Positions 14,692-23,395 of a stretch of DNA of 64,000 nucleotides are shown here, piece by piece. This stretch comes from Pseudomonas sp. Irchel s3h17. Lineage in GTDB: Bacteria > Pseudomonadota > Gammaproteobacteria > Pseudomonadales > Pseudomonadaceae. How positions within the stretch are numbered: position 1 is the first letter of the stretch; every line of letters starts with the position of its first letter. A model generated the notes under the pieces. It was not told the DNA's origin. It made no database searches and saw nothing but the letters and a program-made list of their open reading frames with translations. The stretch covers positions 124,001 through 188,000 of the forward strand of contig NZ_FYDL01000003.1 of NCBI RefSeq assembly GCF_900187505.1, given 5' to 3'. Made by a program: the position numbers and the translations under genes.

Positions 14692-15903
14692 ATGCCGGAA
14701 TTCGAGTACCGGGCACAGGACCACAGGGGCCGGCCGTGCAAGGGCGTGCAGGAAGCCGACAGCCCCAGGCATGCGCGCCAATTGCTGCGCGGGCGAGGTT
14801 TGTTACCCAGTCATGTGGCGTTGGCAAAGCCTCGGAGTGACCAGGTGACCGGGATTTCCAGCGGCTGTTCATTAGCGGCCGGCGAACTGGCGTTGCTGAC
14901 CTTGCAATTGTCCACACTGATTCAGGCTGGCCTGCCGCTGGAAGAGTCGTTGCGCGCCGTCGCCGCACAGAGTGAAAAGCGTCGAATCGGCCATCTGCTG
15001 TCGGTGGTGCGTGCCCGAGTGATGGAGGGGCACGCGCTGGCAACCGCGTTGGCTGCATTTCCTCGGGCGTTCCCCGAGTTGTTTCGCGCCACCGTTGCGG
15101 CAGGTGAGCGCGCCGGGCATCTGGGGTTTGTTCTGGAACAACTGGCGGCCTACACCGAGGCTCGCCACTCATCCCGTCAGCGCATCCAGTTGGCACTGGT
15201 TTACCCGATGATCCTGATGTTCGCGTCGCTGGCAATCGTCGGTTTTCTGCTCGGTTACGTAGTGCCGGATGTGGTGAAGATTTTCGTCGACAGTGGTCAG
15301 CCGTTACCGCTGTTGACCCGCGGCATGATCCTGCTCAGCGACGGCTTGCGTCGTCATGGCCTGCTCCTGTTGGCGGCATTGCTGGTGTTGCTGTGGCTGG
15401 TGCGCTGGGCCTTGCGCCAGCCCTCCTTGCGCCTGCGCTGGCATGCGGGAGTGTTGCGTTTGCCGCTGCTGGGGGGCGTGTTGCGGACCATGGAAGCAGC
15501 GCGCTTTGCCAGCACCCTGGCCATTCTTGGCAAGAGCGCGGTGCCGTTGGTCGACGCTCTGGAAATTGCGGCCGCGGTGATTGGCAACCTGACGATTCGC
15601 GCCCGGATGCACGACGTCGCGCGCTCGGTACGCGAGGGCGAGACCCTGACTCACGGCCTGGAACTGGGCGGTGATATCCCGCCGATGATGCTGCACATGA
15701 TAGCCAGTGGCGAACGTGCAGGGGAGCTCGACAACATGCTGGCACGTGCCGCCGAACAACAGGAGAAGACCCTTGCTGCGCGGATCGCCCTGGTTGTCAG
15801 CTTGTTCGAGCCGATCATGCTGGTGTTGATGGGCGGCATCGTGCTGCTGATCGTCATGGCCATTCTTCTACCCATTCTCAGTCTCAACCAATTGGTGAGT
15901 TAG
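14692..15903 (+). CDS. gspF: Type II secretion inner-membrane platform protein GspF
   Basis: A polytopic protein thought to couple the GspE motor to pseudopilin extraction. It has 403 residues with two cytoplasmic T2SSF domains (about 70-190 and 270-390, the second with SGERAGELDNML) and three membrane helices (about 168-190, 220-240, 372-398). It starts 3 nt after gspE. The MPEFEYRAQDHRGR N-terminus is characteristic of the family. Confidence 0.96.
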   Translation: MPEFEYRAQDHRGRPCKGVQEADSPRHARQLLRGRGLLPSHVALAKPRSDQVTGISSGCSLAAGELALLTLQLSTLIQAGLPLEESLRAVAAQSEKRRIGHLLSVVRARVMEGHALATALAAFPRAFPELFRATVAAGERAGHLGFVLEQLAAYTEARHSSRQRIQLALVYPMILMFASLAIVGFLLGYVVPDVVKIFVDSGQPLPLLTRGMILLSDGLRRHGLLLLAALLVLLWLVRWALRQPSLRLRWHAGVLRLPLLGGVLRTMEAARFASTLAILGKSAVPLVDALEIAAAVIGNLTIRARMHDVARSVREGETLTHGLELGGDIPPMMLHMIASGERAGELDNMLARAAEQQEKTLAARIALVVSLFEPIMLVLMGGIVLLIVMAILLPILSLNQLVS

Positions 15904-15906
15904 TCG

Positions 15907-16362
15907 ATGAACCCTGTCCGTTGCTCAAATGCCCGCCGCCAGCGCGGTTTTACCCTGATCGAGATCATGGTGGTGGTGGTCATCATCGGCGTGCTCGGTG
16001 CGATCGTTGTGCCGCAGTTCATGAGCCGTCCCGATCAGGCCAAGGTCACCGCGGCCCGCACCGACATACTGGCGATCTCCACGAGCCTGGAAATGTATCG
16101 CCTCGATAATTTCCACTACCCCTCGACCCAGCAGGGCCTTGAGGCGTTGGTCAAGCGCCCGCAAGGCGCTCCGGTGCCGCGAAGCTGGAACCCGCAGGGC
16201 TATCTCAAAAGTGTGCCGATAGACCCTTGGGGAACACCGTACCAGTACCTCAACCCCGGGGTGCACGCGGCAGATGGTGGCTACGACCTGTACTCCCTGG
16301 GTGCCGATGGGGTGACCGGTGGCGAAGGGTATGGGGCGGATATCGGTAACTGGGGAGAGTGA
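15907..16362 (+). CDS. gspG: Major pseudopilin GspG
   Basis: This is the main subunit of the periplasmic pseudopilus. It has 151 residues. The prepilin peptidase site is RRQRG|FTLIEIMVVVVIIG with the conserved Glu5, followed by the C-terminal GspG fold with the calcium-loop region (LYSLGADG...). Processing needs a prepilin peptidase, which is not encoded in this cluster. It is presumably PilD from the type IV pilus locus. Confidence 0.97.
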   Translation: MNPVRCSNARRQRGFTLIEIMVVVVIIGVLGAIVVPQFMSRPDQAKVTAARTDILAISTSLEMYRLDNFHYPSTQQGLEALVKRPQGAPVPRSWNPQGYLKSVPIDPWGTPYQYLNPGVHAADGGYDLYSLGADGVTGGEGYGADIGNWGE

Positions 16363-16365
16363 GTG

Positions 16366-16833
16366 ATGCGGCAGGCGTGCAGGGGGTTCACCTTGCTTGA
16401 GTTAATGGTGGTCATGGTGTTGATCGGGATACTGCTGGGCATGGTCGGGTTGGCGACCGGGAGCAACCCTGCACGGCTGGCCCGGCAAGAGGCCAATGCC
16501 TTGATCCAGTTGCTGCAAACACTACGCGAGCAGGCGGTGCTGGAAGGGCGTGAGTATGGCCTGCGACTGGAGCCTGACAGCTATCAGGTACTCAGCCTGA
16601 AGGGACGGGACTGGCATCCGGCAGGCAGTGCCTATCGTTTGCCCCAGGGGTTACAGTTGCATCTGGAGTCGCCGGGACAAACCTCAACCTTGAGTGCGCG
16701 TGGGAATCAGCCACAGCTGTTGGTGTTCAGCAGTGATGAAAACACGGCGTTTACCCTATACCTGCAACACGACCAACAATCGTTGATCAGCCTCTCAAGC
16801 GACGGACTGAGCGAGGCCGTGCTGGATGAGTAA
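16366..16833 (+). CDS. gspH: Minor pseudopilin GspH
   Basis: A minor pseudopilin of 155 residues with the cleavage motif CRG|FTLLELMVVMVLIGILLG close to the N-terminus and a beta-rich C-terminal domain. ATG 16366 directly follows a possible GTG start at 16363, and either could be used. It begins 3 nt after the gspG stop, and its end overlaps the gspI start by 8 nt. Confidence 0.9.
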   Translation: MRQACRGFTLLELMVVMVLIGILLGMVGLATGSNPARLARQEANALIQLLQTLREQAVLEGREYGLRLEPDSYQVLSLKGRDWHPAGSAYRLPQGLQLHLESPGQTSTLSARGNQPQLLVFSSDENTAFTLYLQHDQQSLISLSSDGLSEAVLDE

Positions 16834-17227
16834 GCGCACGTCGAGAAAGTCACGTCTCGCCCGCCGCGAGCACCGTGGCTTCACGCTGCTGGAAATCATG
16901 ATCACCTTGGCGGTATTCGCGACACTGGCGGCTGCAGTGATGGCAGCCGGGCAATACACGCTCAAGCAGAACACACGATTGGAGGAGCAGTTGTGTGGCG
17001 CCTGGCTGGCGGATAATCATCTGAGCGAATTACAGTTGGGTGCCGTTCCGGCGGCAGCGCGTGCTCATGTGAACCTGCACTTTGATCGACGGGATTGGCG
17101 CTTGAGCCAGTCCGTCAGTCCGGGCGTCGAACCGGGGCTGCTCAAGGTTGAACTCAGCGTCAGTCCGCAGGACAGTGAGCGGGTGGTGCATCGAACCACC
17201 GGTTGGGTTGATACCCGTGAGCCATAA
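16826..17227 (+). CDS. gspI: Minor pseudopilin GspI
   Basis: A pseudopilin of 133 residues. The leader is basic (MSKRTSRKSRLARREHRG) and is cleaved before FTLLEIMITLAVFATLAAAV. In the family GspI forms the tip complex with GspJ and GspK. It overlaps gspH by 8 nt and gspJ by 11 nt. Confidence 0.92.
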   Translation: MSKRTSRKSRLARREHRGFTLLEIMITLAVFATLAAAVMAAGQYTLKQNTRLEEQLCGAWLADNHLSELQLGAVPAAARAHVNLHFDRRDWRLSQSVSPGVEPGLLKVELSVSPQDSERVVHRTTGWVDTREP

Positions 17228-17765
17228 GCAGCTGGGCTTCACCTTGCTCGAACTGGTGATCGCCATGGCGATCTTTGCCGTACTCGGTCTGGCGAGCTGG
17301 CGACTGTTCGATGGTGTGGTCCGGGTCGAACGCAGCAGCTCAGCCCATGAACGCGACATGCGCACGCTGCAACGGGCTCTTGCGGTGATCGAGCGTGATG
17401 TTCTGCACGTCACTGCCCAGCCTATAGTGCTCCAGCAAGGTGTTTTGCAGTTGCAGCGTGGCAACTGGCGTAACCCGCTGGATCAGCCACGCAGCGAGGT
17501 GCAGAACGTCATCTATCGCCTCGACAGGGGCACGTTGTGGCGCGAGAGTCTTGGCGCGGATCAGCCCATAGAACAACGCCAGGTGGTGTTGACCGAGGTC
17601 CGTGAATTGCGCTGGCGGCTCTACGATGGCCAGGGCTGGCGCAGTGATTGGCCGATCAAGCGGGCGCAGTCGATGCCCCGAGCGCAGGCACTGGAAATCA
17701 GTTTCTCAACGGCGCGCTTCGATCAGATTCGTCGGGTTCTGTTGCTCCCGGGAAGCGCCTCATGA
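17217..17765 (+). CDS. gspJ: Minor pseudopilin GspJ
   Basis: A tip pseudopilin of 182 residues. I place the start at GTG 17217, giving VSHKQLG|FTLLELVIAMAIFAVLGLA with a normal short leader. The frame is open upstream to 17148, but that would add an unlikely 23 residues. It overlaps the gspI stop, and gspK begins in an ATGA overlap. Confidence 0.9.
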   Translation: MSHKQLGFTLLELVIAMAIFAVLGLASWRLFDGVVRVERSSSAHERDMRTLQRALAVIERDVLHVTAQPIVLQQGVLQLQRGNWRNPLDQPRSEVQNVIYRLDRGTLWRESLGADQPIEQRQVVLTEVRELRWRLYDGQGWRSDWPIKRAQSMPRAQALEISFSTARFDQIRRVLLLPGSAS

Positions 17766-18622
17766 ACCGACAACAGGGCGTGGCGCTGATCAGCGTGCTG
17801 CTGGTCATGAGCCTGGCGTTGCTACTGACCAGCGCCATGTTGCGCAATCATCGTCTGGTGGTCAAAAGCACCGCGCAACAGCTGCATCAGGTGCAGTTGC
17901 GTCAGGCAGGGTTCGCGGCGGAGCGTTGGGCCTTGCAGCGCTTGCGCGGCGCAGACCTGCTGGCATCACGTAGCGTCAGCCTGGGGCAGGAATGGGCGCA
18001 GGTCGTACCGCCTATCGAGTTCGACGGTGGCTTGCTGCAGGTCCGGATAGAAGATCTTGGCGGGCGTTTCAACCTGTCGGCGTTACTGACCGGCGGCAAA
18101 GTCGAGGCCGTCACGCAACAGCGTTGGCTGCGCCTGCTGGCGCTACTGCGCATCCATGACCCGCACCTGGAAAACCTGGCCGACGCCGGTCTTGTCGGTG
18201 TGAGCGACCTCAGTCAGTTGCGGGTGTTACCCGGTGTCGATGGCGATCTATTGCATCGTTTACAGGCAATGGTTGCGCTGCTGCCCAAGGACGCCAGCCT
18301 GAATATCAATACCGCATCGGCGCAGCAACTGATGACCCTTGGCGGTCTCAGCGAAACGGATGCGCGGACATTGGTGCAGCAGCGCCCGGCGCAAGGGTAT
18401 CGCTCTGTCCAGGCGTTCGTCGAAGACCCTTTGCTTAGCGGGCTTGAACTGGGTAGTCACGGCCTGGGGCTGGGCAGCCGCTGGTTTCGAATCACCGTGG
18501 ATGTAGCACTTGGACCCAGCCGGATCCGGCTGGTCAGCGAAGTCGAACTGGATGCCAAGACCCGTGGGGTGAGTGTTCTGCAACGACGTTTCCTACCCCC
18601 TCTGACAAGCGGGACCTCGTGA
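17762..18622 (+). CDS. gspK: Minor pseudopilin GspK
   Basis: The large tip pseudopilin, 286 residues. The cleavage motif is MNRQQG|VALISVLLVMSLALLL, which lacks Glu5 as expected for GspK. The following domain holds helix-hairpin-helix-like DNINTAS-type sequence (SLNINTASAQQLMTLGG). It starts in an ATGA overlap with gspJ. The frame is open further upstream, but the cleavage motif fixes the start. Confidence 0.93.
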   Translation: MNRQQGVALISVLLVMSLALLLTSAMLRNHRLVVKSTAQQLHQVQLRQAGFAAERWALQRLRGADLLASRSVSLGQEWAQVVPPIEFDGGLLQVRIEDLGGRFNLSALLTGGKVEAVTQQRWLRLLALLRIHDPHLENLADAGLVGVSDLSQLRVLPGVDGDLLHRLQAMVALLPKDASLNINTASAQQLMTLGGLSETDARTLVQQRPAQGYRSVQAFVEDPLLSGLELGSHGLGLGSRWFRITVDVALGPSRIRLVSEVELDAKTRGVSVLQRRFLPPLTSGTS

Positions 18623-19719
18623 TGACCACCTGCCTTTATCTCACCCCCGAAGGGGCGGTCGAACCATCGACGCAATGGCCGTGCTGCCTGGTCCCGGCAA
18701 CAGGGCAACACAGGATCCTGACACTGGCCGAGGCCGCTGAAGCGCTGGATGGGCAGGCGGTTGACCTGGTGTTGCCGGTGGAGATGTGCAGTTGGCTGCA
18801 CACCGAAAAATGGCCCTCGCGCCGCCGCCCTGATGTGCAGGCCGTGGCCTTCGCCATTGAGGAACAGTTGAGCGAGGACCTCGAAAACCTGCACCTGAGC
18901 ATAGGTGTGCGTGATCGTTTGGGGCGCTACGGGGTGTGGGTGATCGACCGGCAACGCTTTGCTCAGCTGCTGGCGCTGGTGATCGAGCAGGGGATTACTC
19001 TCAATGCGGTGCAGGTCGATGCCGATCGCCTGCCGCGTGATCAGGCCTATGGCGTGTGGTGGCTGGGACGCTGGCTGATCGGTGGGGCGCTGGAGGCACG
19101 GATCGCGGTGTCGGCGCCCGCATTGACGGTGCTCAAGCCGCGCCTGCCTGAGACCATGTGTTGGCTGGATGATGGCTATCAAGCGCTACACGGCCCGGCT
19201 GGGGCAGGGCGGCCAGTCAATCTGCTGCAGGGTGATTTTGCTCGCCGACGTTGGCGGTTGCCCTGGATAACCGCGCTACTGTCGATAGCACTTTCATGCA
19301 CCCTGGCGTGGGGATTCATGCAGGTACGCAGCAGTTATCTTGAGTTGCAGGCCCAGCGCCTGTATGCCGAGAGCGAGCAGAAATTCAGGGCGTTGTATCC
19401 GCAGCAGACGCGTATTGTCGATCTGTCGGCGCAACTCAAGGCGCTCCAAAAGCACAGTCGCACTGATACACAACTTACCCAGATTGCGCGTCTGTTGAAA
19501 TTGACCGAACAGGTGATTGGCGCCAGCAGTGTCGTGGTACAGCGCGTCGAGTACCGGCTTGCGGACGGCTGGAGGCTGCAACTGACGGCGGACAGTTTTG
19601 CCCAGCTGGAACAATTGCGCGAGCGCGGCCAGAGCAGCGGATTACCGATCAGGCTGGGCGGTGCGAGCAAAGTGCAGAATCGGGTCCAGGCAACGCTGAT
19701 ATTGGAGCATCAGCCATGA
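18622..19719 (+). CDS. gspL: Type II secretion protein GspL
   Basis: A bitopic inner-membrane protein that recruits GspE. It has 365 residues from ATG 18622 (a GTG at 18619 is also possible): a cytoplasmic actin-like domain (about 1-205), one membrane helix (about 215-238), and a small periplasmic ferredoxin-like domain (about 265-365). It follows gspK in a TGATG junction and overlaps gspM (ATGA). Confidence 0.88.
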   Translation: MTTCLYLTPEGAVEPSTQWPCCLVPATGQHRILTLAEAAEALDGQAVDLVLPVEMCSWLHTEKWPSRRRPDVQAVAFAIEEQLSEDLENLHLSIGVRDRLGRYGVWVIDRQRFAQLLALVIEQGITLNAVQVDADRLPRDQAYGVWWLGRWLIGGALEARIAVSAPALTVLKPRLPETMCWLDDGYQALHGPAGAGRPVNLLQGDFARRRWRLPWITALLSIALSCTLAWGFMQVRSSYLELQAQRLYAESEQKFRALYPQQTRIVDLSAQLKALQKHSRTDTQLTQIARLLKLTEQVIGASSVVVQRVEYRLADGWRLQLTADSFAQLEQLRERGQSSGLPIRLGGASKVQNRVQATLILEHQP

Positions 19720-20192
19720 ACTTCAAGGTTGCGAAACTACTTGGCATCGCGTCATCGACCTGGCGTCGGCTGACGTTACGTGAACGACAGGCGCTCTGTG
19801 CCTTGGGCGCAGTATTGCTGGCCGGGTTGGCGTTTGTCGGCGGGTGGCAGCCGGCTCAATCGCGACTGGCAGCCGCCGAGCGCGCGTATCAGCAACAGCA
19901 GCTGCTGGCCGCAGAGATCAGTAGCACTCAAGCACCGAGTCTGCGAGTGACTGATACACAGCCACTGTCGGTGCGGCTCAGCGAACGAGCGATGACCGAT
20001 GGCCTCGACCTGCAACAACTGGAGGTGCAGGGAGACGTCCTGCGCCTGACCTTGAGCGGCGATGCGCGAGTGCTGCTGGCCTGGCTCCACCGGACCGAGC
20101 AGGCCGGCGCGGTTGTACAGTCGTTGACGCTGGACAAGCACGATCAGCAATTGGTGGCGCAACTGGTGCTGCAGGCAGCGCCCGAGCGCTAG
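19716..20192 (+). CDS. gspM: Type II secretion protein GspM
   Basis: A bitopic partner of GspL, 158 residues, with a membrane helix at about 26-45 (LCALGAVLLAGLAFVGGW) and a periplasmic domain predicted to be ferredoxin-like. It is the last gene of the gsp operon. No gspN, gspO or gspS follows. Identification rests on position and topology more than on sequence. Confidence 0.85.
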   Translation: MNFKVAKLLGIASSTWRRLTLRERQALCALGAVLLAGLAFVGGWQPAQSRLAAAERAYQQQQLLAAEISSTQAPSLRVTDTQPLSVRLSERAMTDGLDLQQLEVQGDVLRLTLSGDARVLLAWLHRTEQAGAVVQSLTLDKHDQQLVAQLVLQAAPER

Positions 20193-20306
20193 GCGTTCAG
20201 AGCCTTTGGGGTGTTCAGTGGCCTGAGGTCGATGGGCACGGATTAAGTTTCAATTCAGCGAGCCTGATTATGCTGGGGCCATCGAAATCAACACGGAATG
20301 ATCCCC

Positions 20307-20654
20307 ATGAAAGCTCGTTACCTCGCTCTGCTGATTGCCCCGCTGTTCAGTACCGCTGCTTTGGCCGCCGGCTACACCGGTCCTGGGGCCGAGGTGGTGA
20401 CCACGGTGGCCGCCGCCAACGATGCCGCTGACGACACCCCGGTGGTCCTGCAGGGCTTCGTGGTCAAGAAGCTGAACAACGACGACAAGTACGAATTCAA
20501 GGACGCTACGGGCACCGTGACGATCGAAATCGACAACGAGGACCTGCCAGCCGTGGCCTTCAACGAAAAGACCCGGGTCAAGCTGACCGGTGAAGTGGAG
20601 AAGGGCTTGATCAAGCGTGAGATCGATGTCGATCTGCTGGAGATCATCAACTGA
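20307..20654 (+). CDS. YgiW/YdeI-type periplasmic OB-fold (BOF) protein
   Basis: A small periplasmic protein of the YgiW/NirD/YdeI stress-tolerance family, 115 residues from ATG 20307. A signal peptide ends near LAA|GYTGPG, and the BOF fold follows (VVLQGFVVKKLNNDDKYEFKD ... RVKLTGEVEKG). I prefer this start over ATG 20298 because a GGAA motif lies 9 nt upstream and the signal peptide then begins MKARYLALL. It is monocistronic with its own terminator. The precise role of the family is not firmly known. Confidence 0.85.
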   Translation: MKARYLALLIAPLFSTAALAAGYTGPGAEVVTTVAAANDAADDTPVVLQGFVVKKLNNDDKYEFKDATGTVTIEIDNEDLPAVAFNEKTRVKLTGEVEKGLIKREIDVDLLEIIN

Positions 20655-20670
20655 GACATCCCTTCTTCCC

Positions 20671-20694
20671 AAGGGCCGCTCTGCGGCCCTTTTT
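20671..20694 (+). terminator. Rho-independent terminator after the BOF gene
   Basis: AAGGGCCGC and GCGGCCCTT form a 9-bp stem with loop TCT, followed by TTTT. It lies between the convergent BOF and MFS genes and could serve both. Confidence 0.85.
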
Positions 20695-20697
20695 GCG

Positions 20698-21975
20698 TCA
20701 GGCCCTGGCGCTTTCTGCCAGCGTCGGCAATTTCGCCAGTTTCAATGCCACCCACAAGGCAACCAGCAACAATCCGCCGATAAACAGACCAATCCCGTTC
20801 CAGCCACCCAGGTGCCAGAAAACGCCGCCTGCGGTACCGGCGATGCTGGAGCCGGCGTAATAACTGAACAGGTACAGCGACGAGGCCTGGCCCTTGGCTT
20901 TGGTGGCACGGCGGCCGATCCAGCTGCTGGCCACCGAGTGCGCGCCGAAGAAGCCAAAGGTGAAGATCAGCATGCCGATGATCACCAGCGGCAACGGGCT
21001 GAGCATGGTCACGGCCAAGCCGGCGAGCATCAGCACGATGGTTGCCCAGAGCACTTTACGCCGCCCCAGCCGGTCGGCCAGCGAGCCGATTTTCGCCGAG
21101 CTGTAGATGCCCGACAGGTAAACCACAGACAGCAGGCCGACCAAGGCCTGGTCCATGTGGTACGGCGCGGCCAGCAGGCGATAGCCGATGTAGTTGAACA
21201 AGGTGACGAACGCGCCCATCAGCACAAAGGCCTCAAGGAACAGCAACGGCAGGCCGGCATCGCGAAAGTGCATGCGGAAGCCTTCGAGCAGGCTGCGCGG
21301 GTGCATTGAGCGTGAACGGAAGTTGCGTGACTCAGGAAGGATCTTCCAGAACACCGCGGCCGCGATCAGTGCCAGGCCGCCGATCACCAGCATCGCCGTG
21401 TGCCAGTCGACGAAGTCGATCAACACGCCAACGATCAATCGGCCGCACATCCCGCCAATGGCGTTGCCACCGATGTACAGGCCCATCGCCAAGCCGATGT
21501 GTTGCGGATGAATCTCTTCGCTCAGGTACGTCATGGCCACCGCCGCCAGCCCGCTCAGGGACAAGCCGGTCAAGGCACGCATCAGCAGAATCCCCTCCCA
21601 GGTCGGCATCAGGGCGCTGGCGATGGTGCACAGCGCAGCGGCAAACAGGGCAGCCACCATCACCGGCTTGCGGCCGATACGGTCGGAGCTGGGGCCGGTG
21701 ACCAGCAGGCCGATGGCGAGCATCCCGGTGGCCACCGACAGGATCAGGCTGCTCTGCGCGGCGTTGATCGAAAACTCATGGGAGAACAGCGGCATCATCG
21801 GCTGCACGCAATAGAGCAGGGCGAAGGTGGCGAAGCCGCCACTGAACAGCGCCAGCACGGTGCGCATGAACATCGGGGTGCCTTTTTCGATGTACACCTC
21901 GTTCAGTTGGGCGACCCCATCGTCCAGAGCGGCAGGCGGTATTTCATGGGCGAGTGGAGCGACAGCAGTTTTCAC
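20698..21975 (-). CDS. MFS transporter, YnfM-like
   Basis: A major facilitator superfamily exporter of 425 residues with 12 predicted helices. The loop 2-3 motif is GPSSDRIGRKP and the loop 8-9 copy is GSLADRLGRRK. It resembles E. coli YnfM, whose gene is also divergent from a LysR gene (ynfL). The N-terminal 35 residues before the first helix are longer than usual; an ATG at the MFMRTVLALF segment could be the true start. The substrate is unknown; efflux is inferred from the family. Control by the divergent LysR protein is likely. Confidence 0.85.
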   Translation of the reverse strand: MKTAVAPLAHEIPPAALDDGVAQLNEVYIEKGTPMFMRTVLALFSGGFATFALLYCVQPMMPLFSHEFSINAAQSSLILSVATGMLAIGLLVTGPSSDRIGRKPVMVAALFAAALCTIASALMPTWEGILLMRALTGLSLSGLAAVAMTYLSEEIHPQHIGLAMGLYIGGNAIGGMCGRLIVGVLIDFVDWHTAMLVIGGLALIAAAVFWKILPESRNFRSRSMHPRSLLEGFRMHFRDAGLPLLFLEAFVLMGAFVTLFNYIGYRLLAAPYHMDQALVGLLSVVYLSGIYSSAKIGSLADRLGRRKVLWATIVLMLAGLAVTMLSPLPLVIIGMLIFTFGFFGAHSVASSWIGRRATKAKGQASSLYLFSYYAGSSIAGTAGGVFWHLGGWNGIGLFIGGLLLVALWVALKLAKLPTLAESARA

Positions 21976-22031
21976 GGGGGACCTCGGGAGTGCATAGCCG
22001 GGCGGGCAATGAAAAAATCATATAGCCGGCT

Positions 22032-22050
22032 AATATTTCTATCCAATATA
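22032..22050. promoter_or_regulatory. Putative LysR box between the MFS and LysR genes
   Basis: ATATT-N7-AATAT (22033-22049) is an AT-rich dyad of the T-N11-A type in the short divergent intergenic region, where a LysR-type regulator would be expected to bind. Confidence 0.5.
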
Positions 22051-22094
22051 TTGTTCGACCTGTTTAAGAGGTTTTACGACCTAATGGGGTTTTC

Positions 22095-22991
22095 ATGGAA
22101 TTGCGTCATCTGCGCTACTTCATCGCCGTCGCCGAAGAACTGCATTTCGGCCGCGCGGCACAGGTGCTGGGTATCTCCCAGCCCCCCCTGAGTCAGCAGA
22201 TCCAGGTGCTGGAACAGGAAGTCGGTGCCCGTTTGTTCGAGCGTACCAATCGTCGGGTCGAGCTCAGTGAGGCTGGCCGGCTGTTCCTTGAGGAGGCGCG
22301 GCTGGTGCTGGCCCAAGTCGACAAAGCCGCCGATGTGGCCCGCCGCGCCCAACTGGGCGAGCTGGGAGAGTTGAAGATTGGCTTCACCTCATCCGCACCG
22401 TTCAACTCGACCATCCCCCAGGCCATCTTCTCGTTTCGCCAGCGCTTCCCGGCCGTGCACCTGAACCTGCGGGAAATGAGCAGCACCCAGGTCGCCGATG
22501 CGCTGGTGGATGAGTCGATCCAGGTTGGCATCATGCGGCCGTTGCCGTTGCCGGATTCGCTTGAGGTGGTCGAGCTGACACGTGAGCCGTTGGTGGCGGT
22601 GCTCAGTTCCAAGGACCCGCTGTCGGTAGGCAGCGAGGAGGGCGTGTTCCTGTCGGCGCTGGCCAATGAGCCGTTCGTGTTCTTCCCGCGCAGCTACGGC
22701 AGCGGCCTTTACGCGCAACTGCTGAGCCTGGCGCGTGATGCCGGGTTCAGCCCGCACTTCGCCCAGGAGGCCGGCGAGGCCATGACCATCATCGGCCTGG
22801 TGGCCGCCGGCCTGGGCGTGTCGGTGTTGCCCGCGTCCTACCAGCGGATGCGCATCGACGGCGTAGTCTACCGCCCCTTGCTTGATCCGCTGGCGATGTC
22901 GGCGGTGTGGCTGGTGCAGCGCAAGGATCAGAAATCACCGATGGCCAAGGCGTTTGTCGAGTTGCTGACGCGCAAGGTCGACGAGGCTTAG
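22095..22991 (+). CDS. LysR-type regulator, YnfL-like
   Basis: A transcriptional regulator of 298 residues. The winged helix-turn-helix covers about residues 1-60 (MELRHLRYFIAVAEELHFGRAAQVLGISQPPLSQQI), followed by a periplasmic-binding-protein-like effector domain (about 90-295). The gene is divergent from the MFS gene with about 120 bp between, so it probably controls that transporter and itself. An 8-bp hairpin (CACATCAG/CTGATGTG, 23025-23050) follows and may end the transcript. Confidence 0.9.
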   Translation: MELRHLRYFIAVAEELHFGRAAQVLGISQPPLSQQIQVLEQEVGARLFERTNRRVELSEAGRLFLEEARLVLAQVDKAADVARRAQLGELGELKIGFTSSAPFNSTIPQAIFSFRQRFPAVHLNLREMSSTQVADALVDESIQVGIMRPLPLPDSLEVVELTREPLVAVLSSKDPLSVGSEEGVFLSALANEPFVFFPRSYGSGLYAQLLSLARDAGFSPHFAQEAGEAMTIIGLVAAGLGVSVLPASYQRMRIDGVVYRPLLDPLAMSAVWLVQRKDQKSPMAKAFVELLTRKVDEA

Positions 22992-23106
22992 GCGGCGATG
23001 TCGCAGGGGGGGGCGGAGCAATCTCACATCAGGTTGCGGAAGCTGATGTGGGCGCCGCGAAAGACGGGGTAATGGGCGATCTCAGTGAGGCCGCCCTTGT
23101 TCTGTT

Positions 23107-23361
23107 CTAAGCCGAAACCTGCAACTGCAATCGTCGCCCGATGACATCCAACAAATCACATCCATCGCGCAATGAAGTCACCAGTACTCGCGCCAGTTCA
23201 CTGTGAACGCCCTCGCTAGATGCGAAACTTTCCAACAGCTGAGTGGCGGTGCGGATGCGGTAGGCGGCTGTTTCGTGCAAAACGTCCAGTGGTGCTTCGG
23301 TGTCGATCAGCAGCGATGCAATCGTGCACTCGATGCCGGTGACAGGCATATATCGATCCAT
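23107..23361 (-). CDS. Small DUF6124-like protein
   Basis: An 84-residue helical protein of unknown function. The core (APLDVLHETAAYRIRTATQLLESFAS) resembles the Pseudomonas-specific family once called DUF3077. It is 34 nt downstream of the larger relative at 23396-23782 on the same strand, so the two are probably one transcript. No signal peptide, membrane helix or catalytic motif is visible. Confidence 0.7.
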   Translation of the reverse strand: MDRYMPVTGIECTIASLLIDTEAPLDVLHETAAYRIRTATQLLESFASSEGVHSELARVLVTSLRDGCDLLDVIGRRLQLQVSA

Positions 23362-23395
23362 GACAAAACCTCCATTGGGTAAAGAAGCCGATCAC

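Noticed and set aside
10778..20192. The gsp genes as a type IV pilus cluster
   Set aside because: The set contains GspC, GspL, GspM and GspK with no pilM-Q or retraction ATPase, so it is type II secretion.
20617..22191. Overlapping plus-strand frames opposite the MFS gene
   Set aside because: They are Gln/Ala-rich shadows of the MFS transporter on the minus strand.
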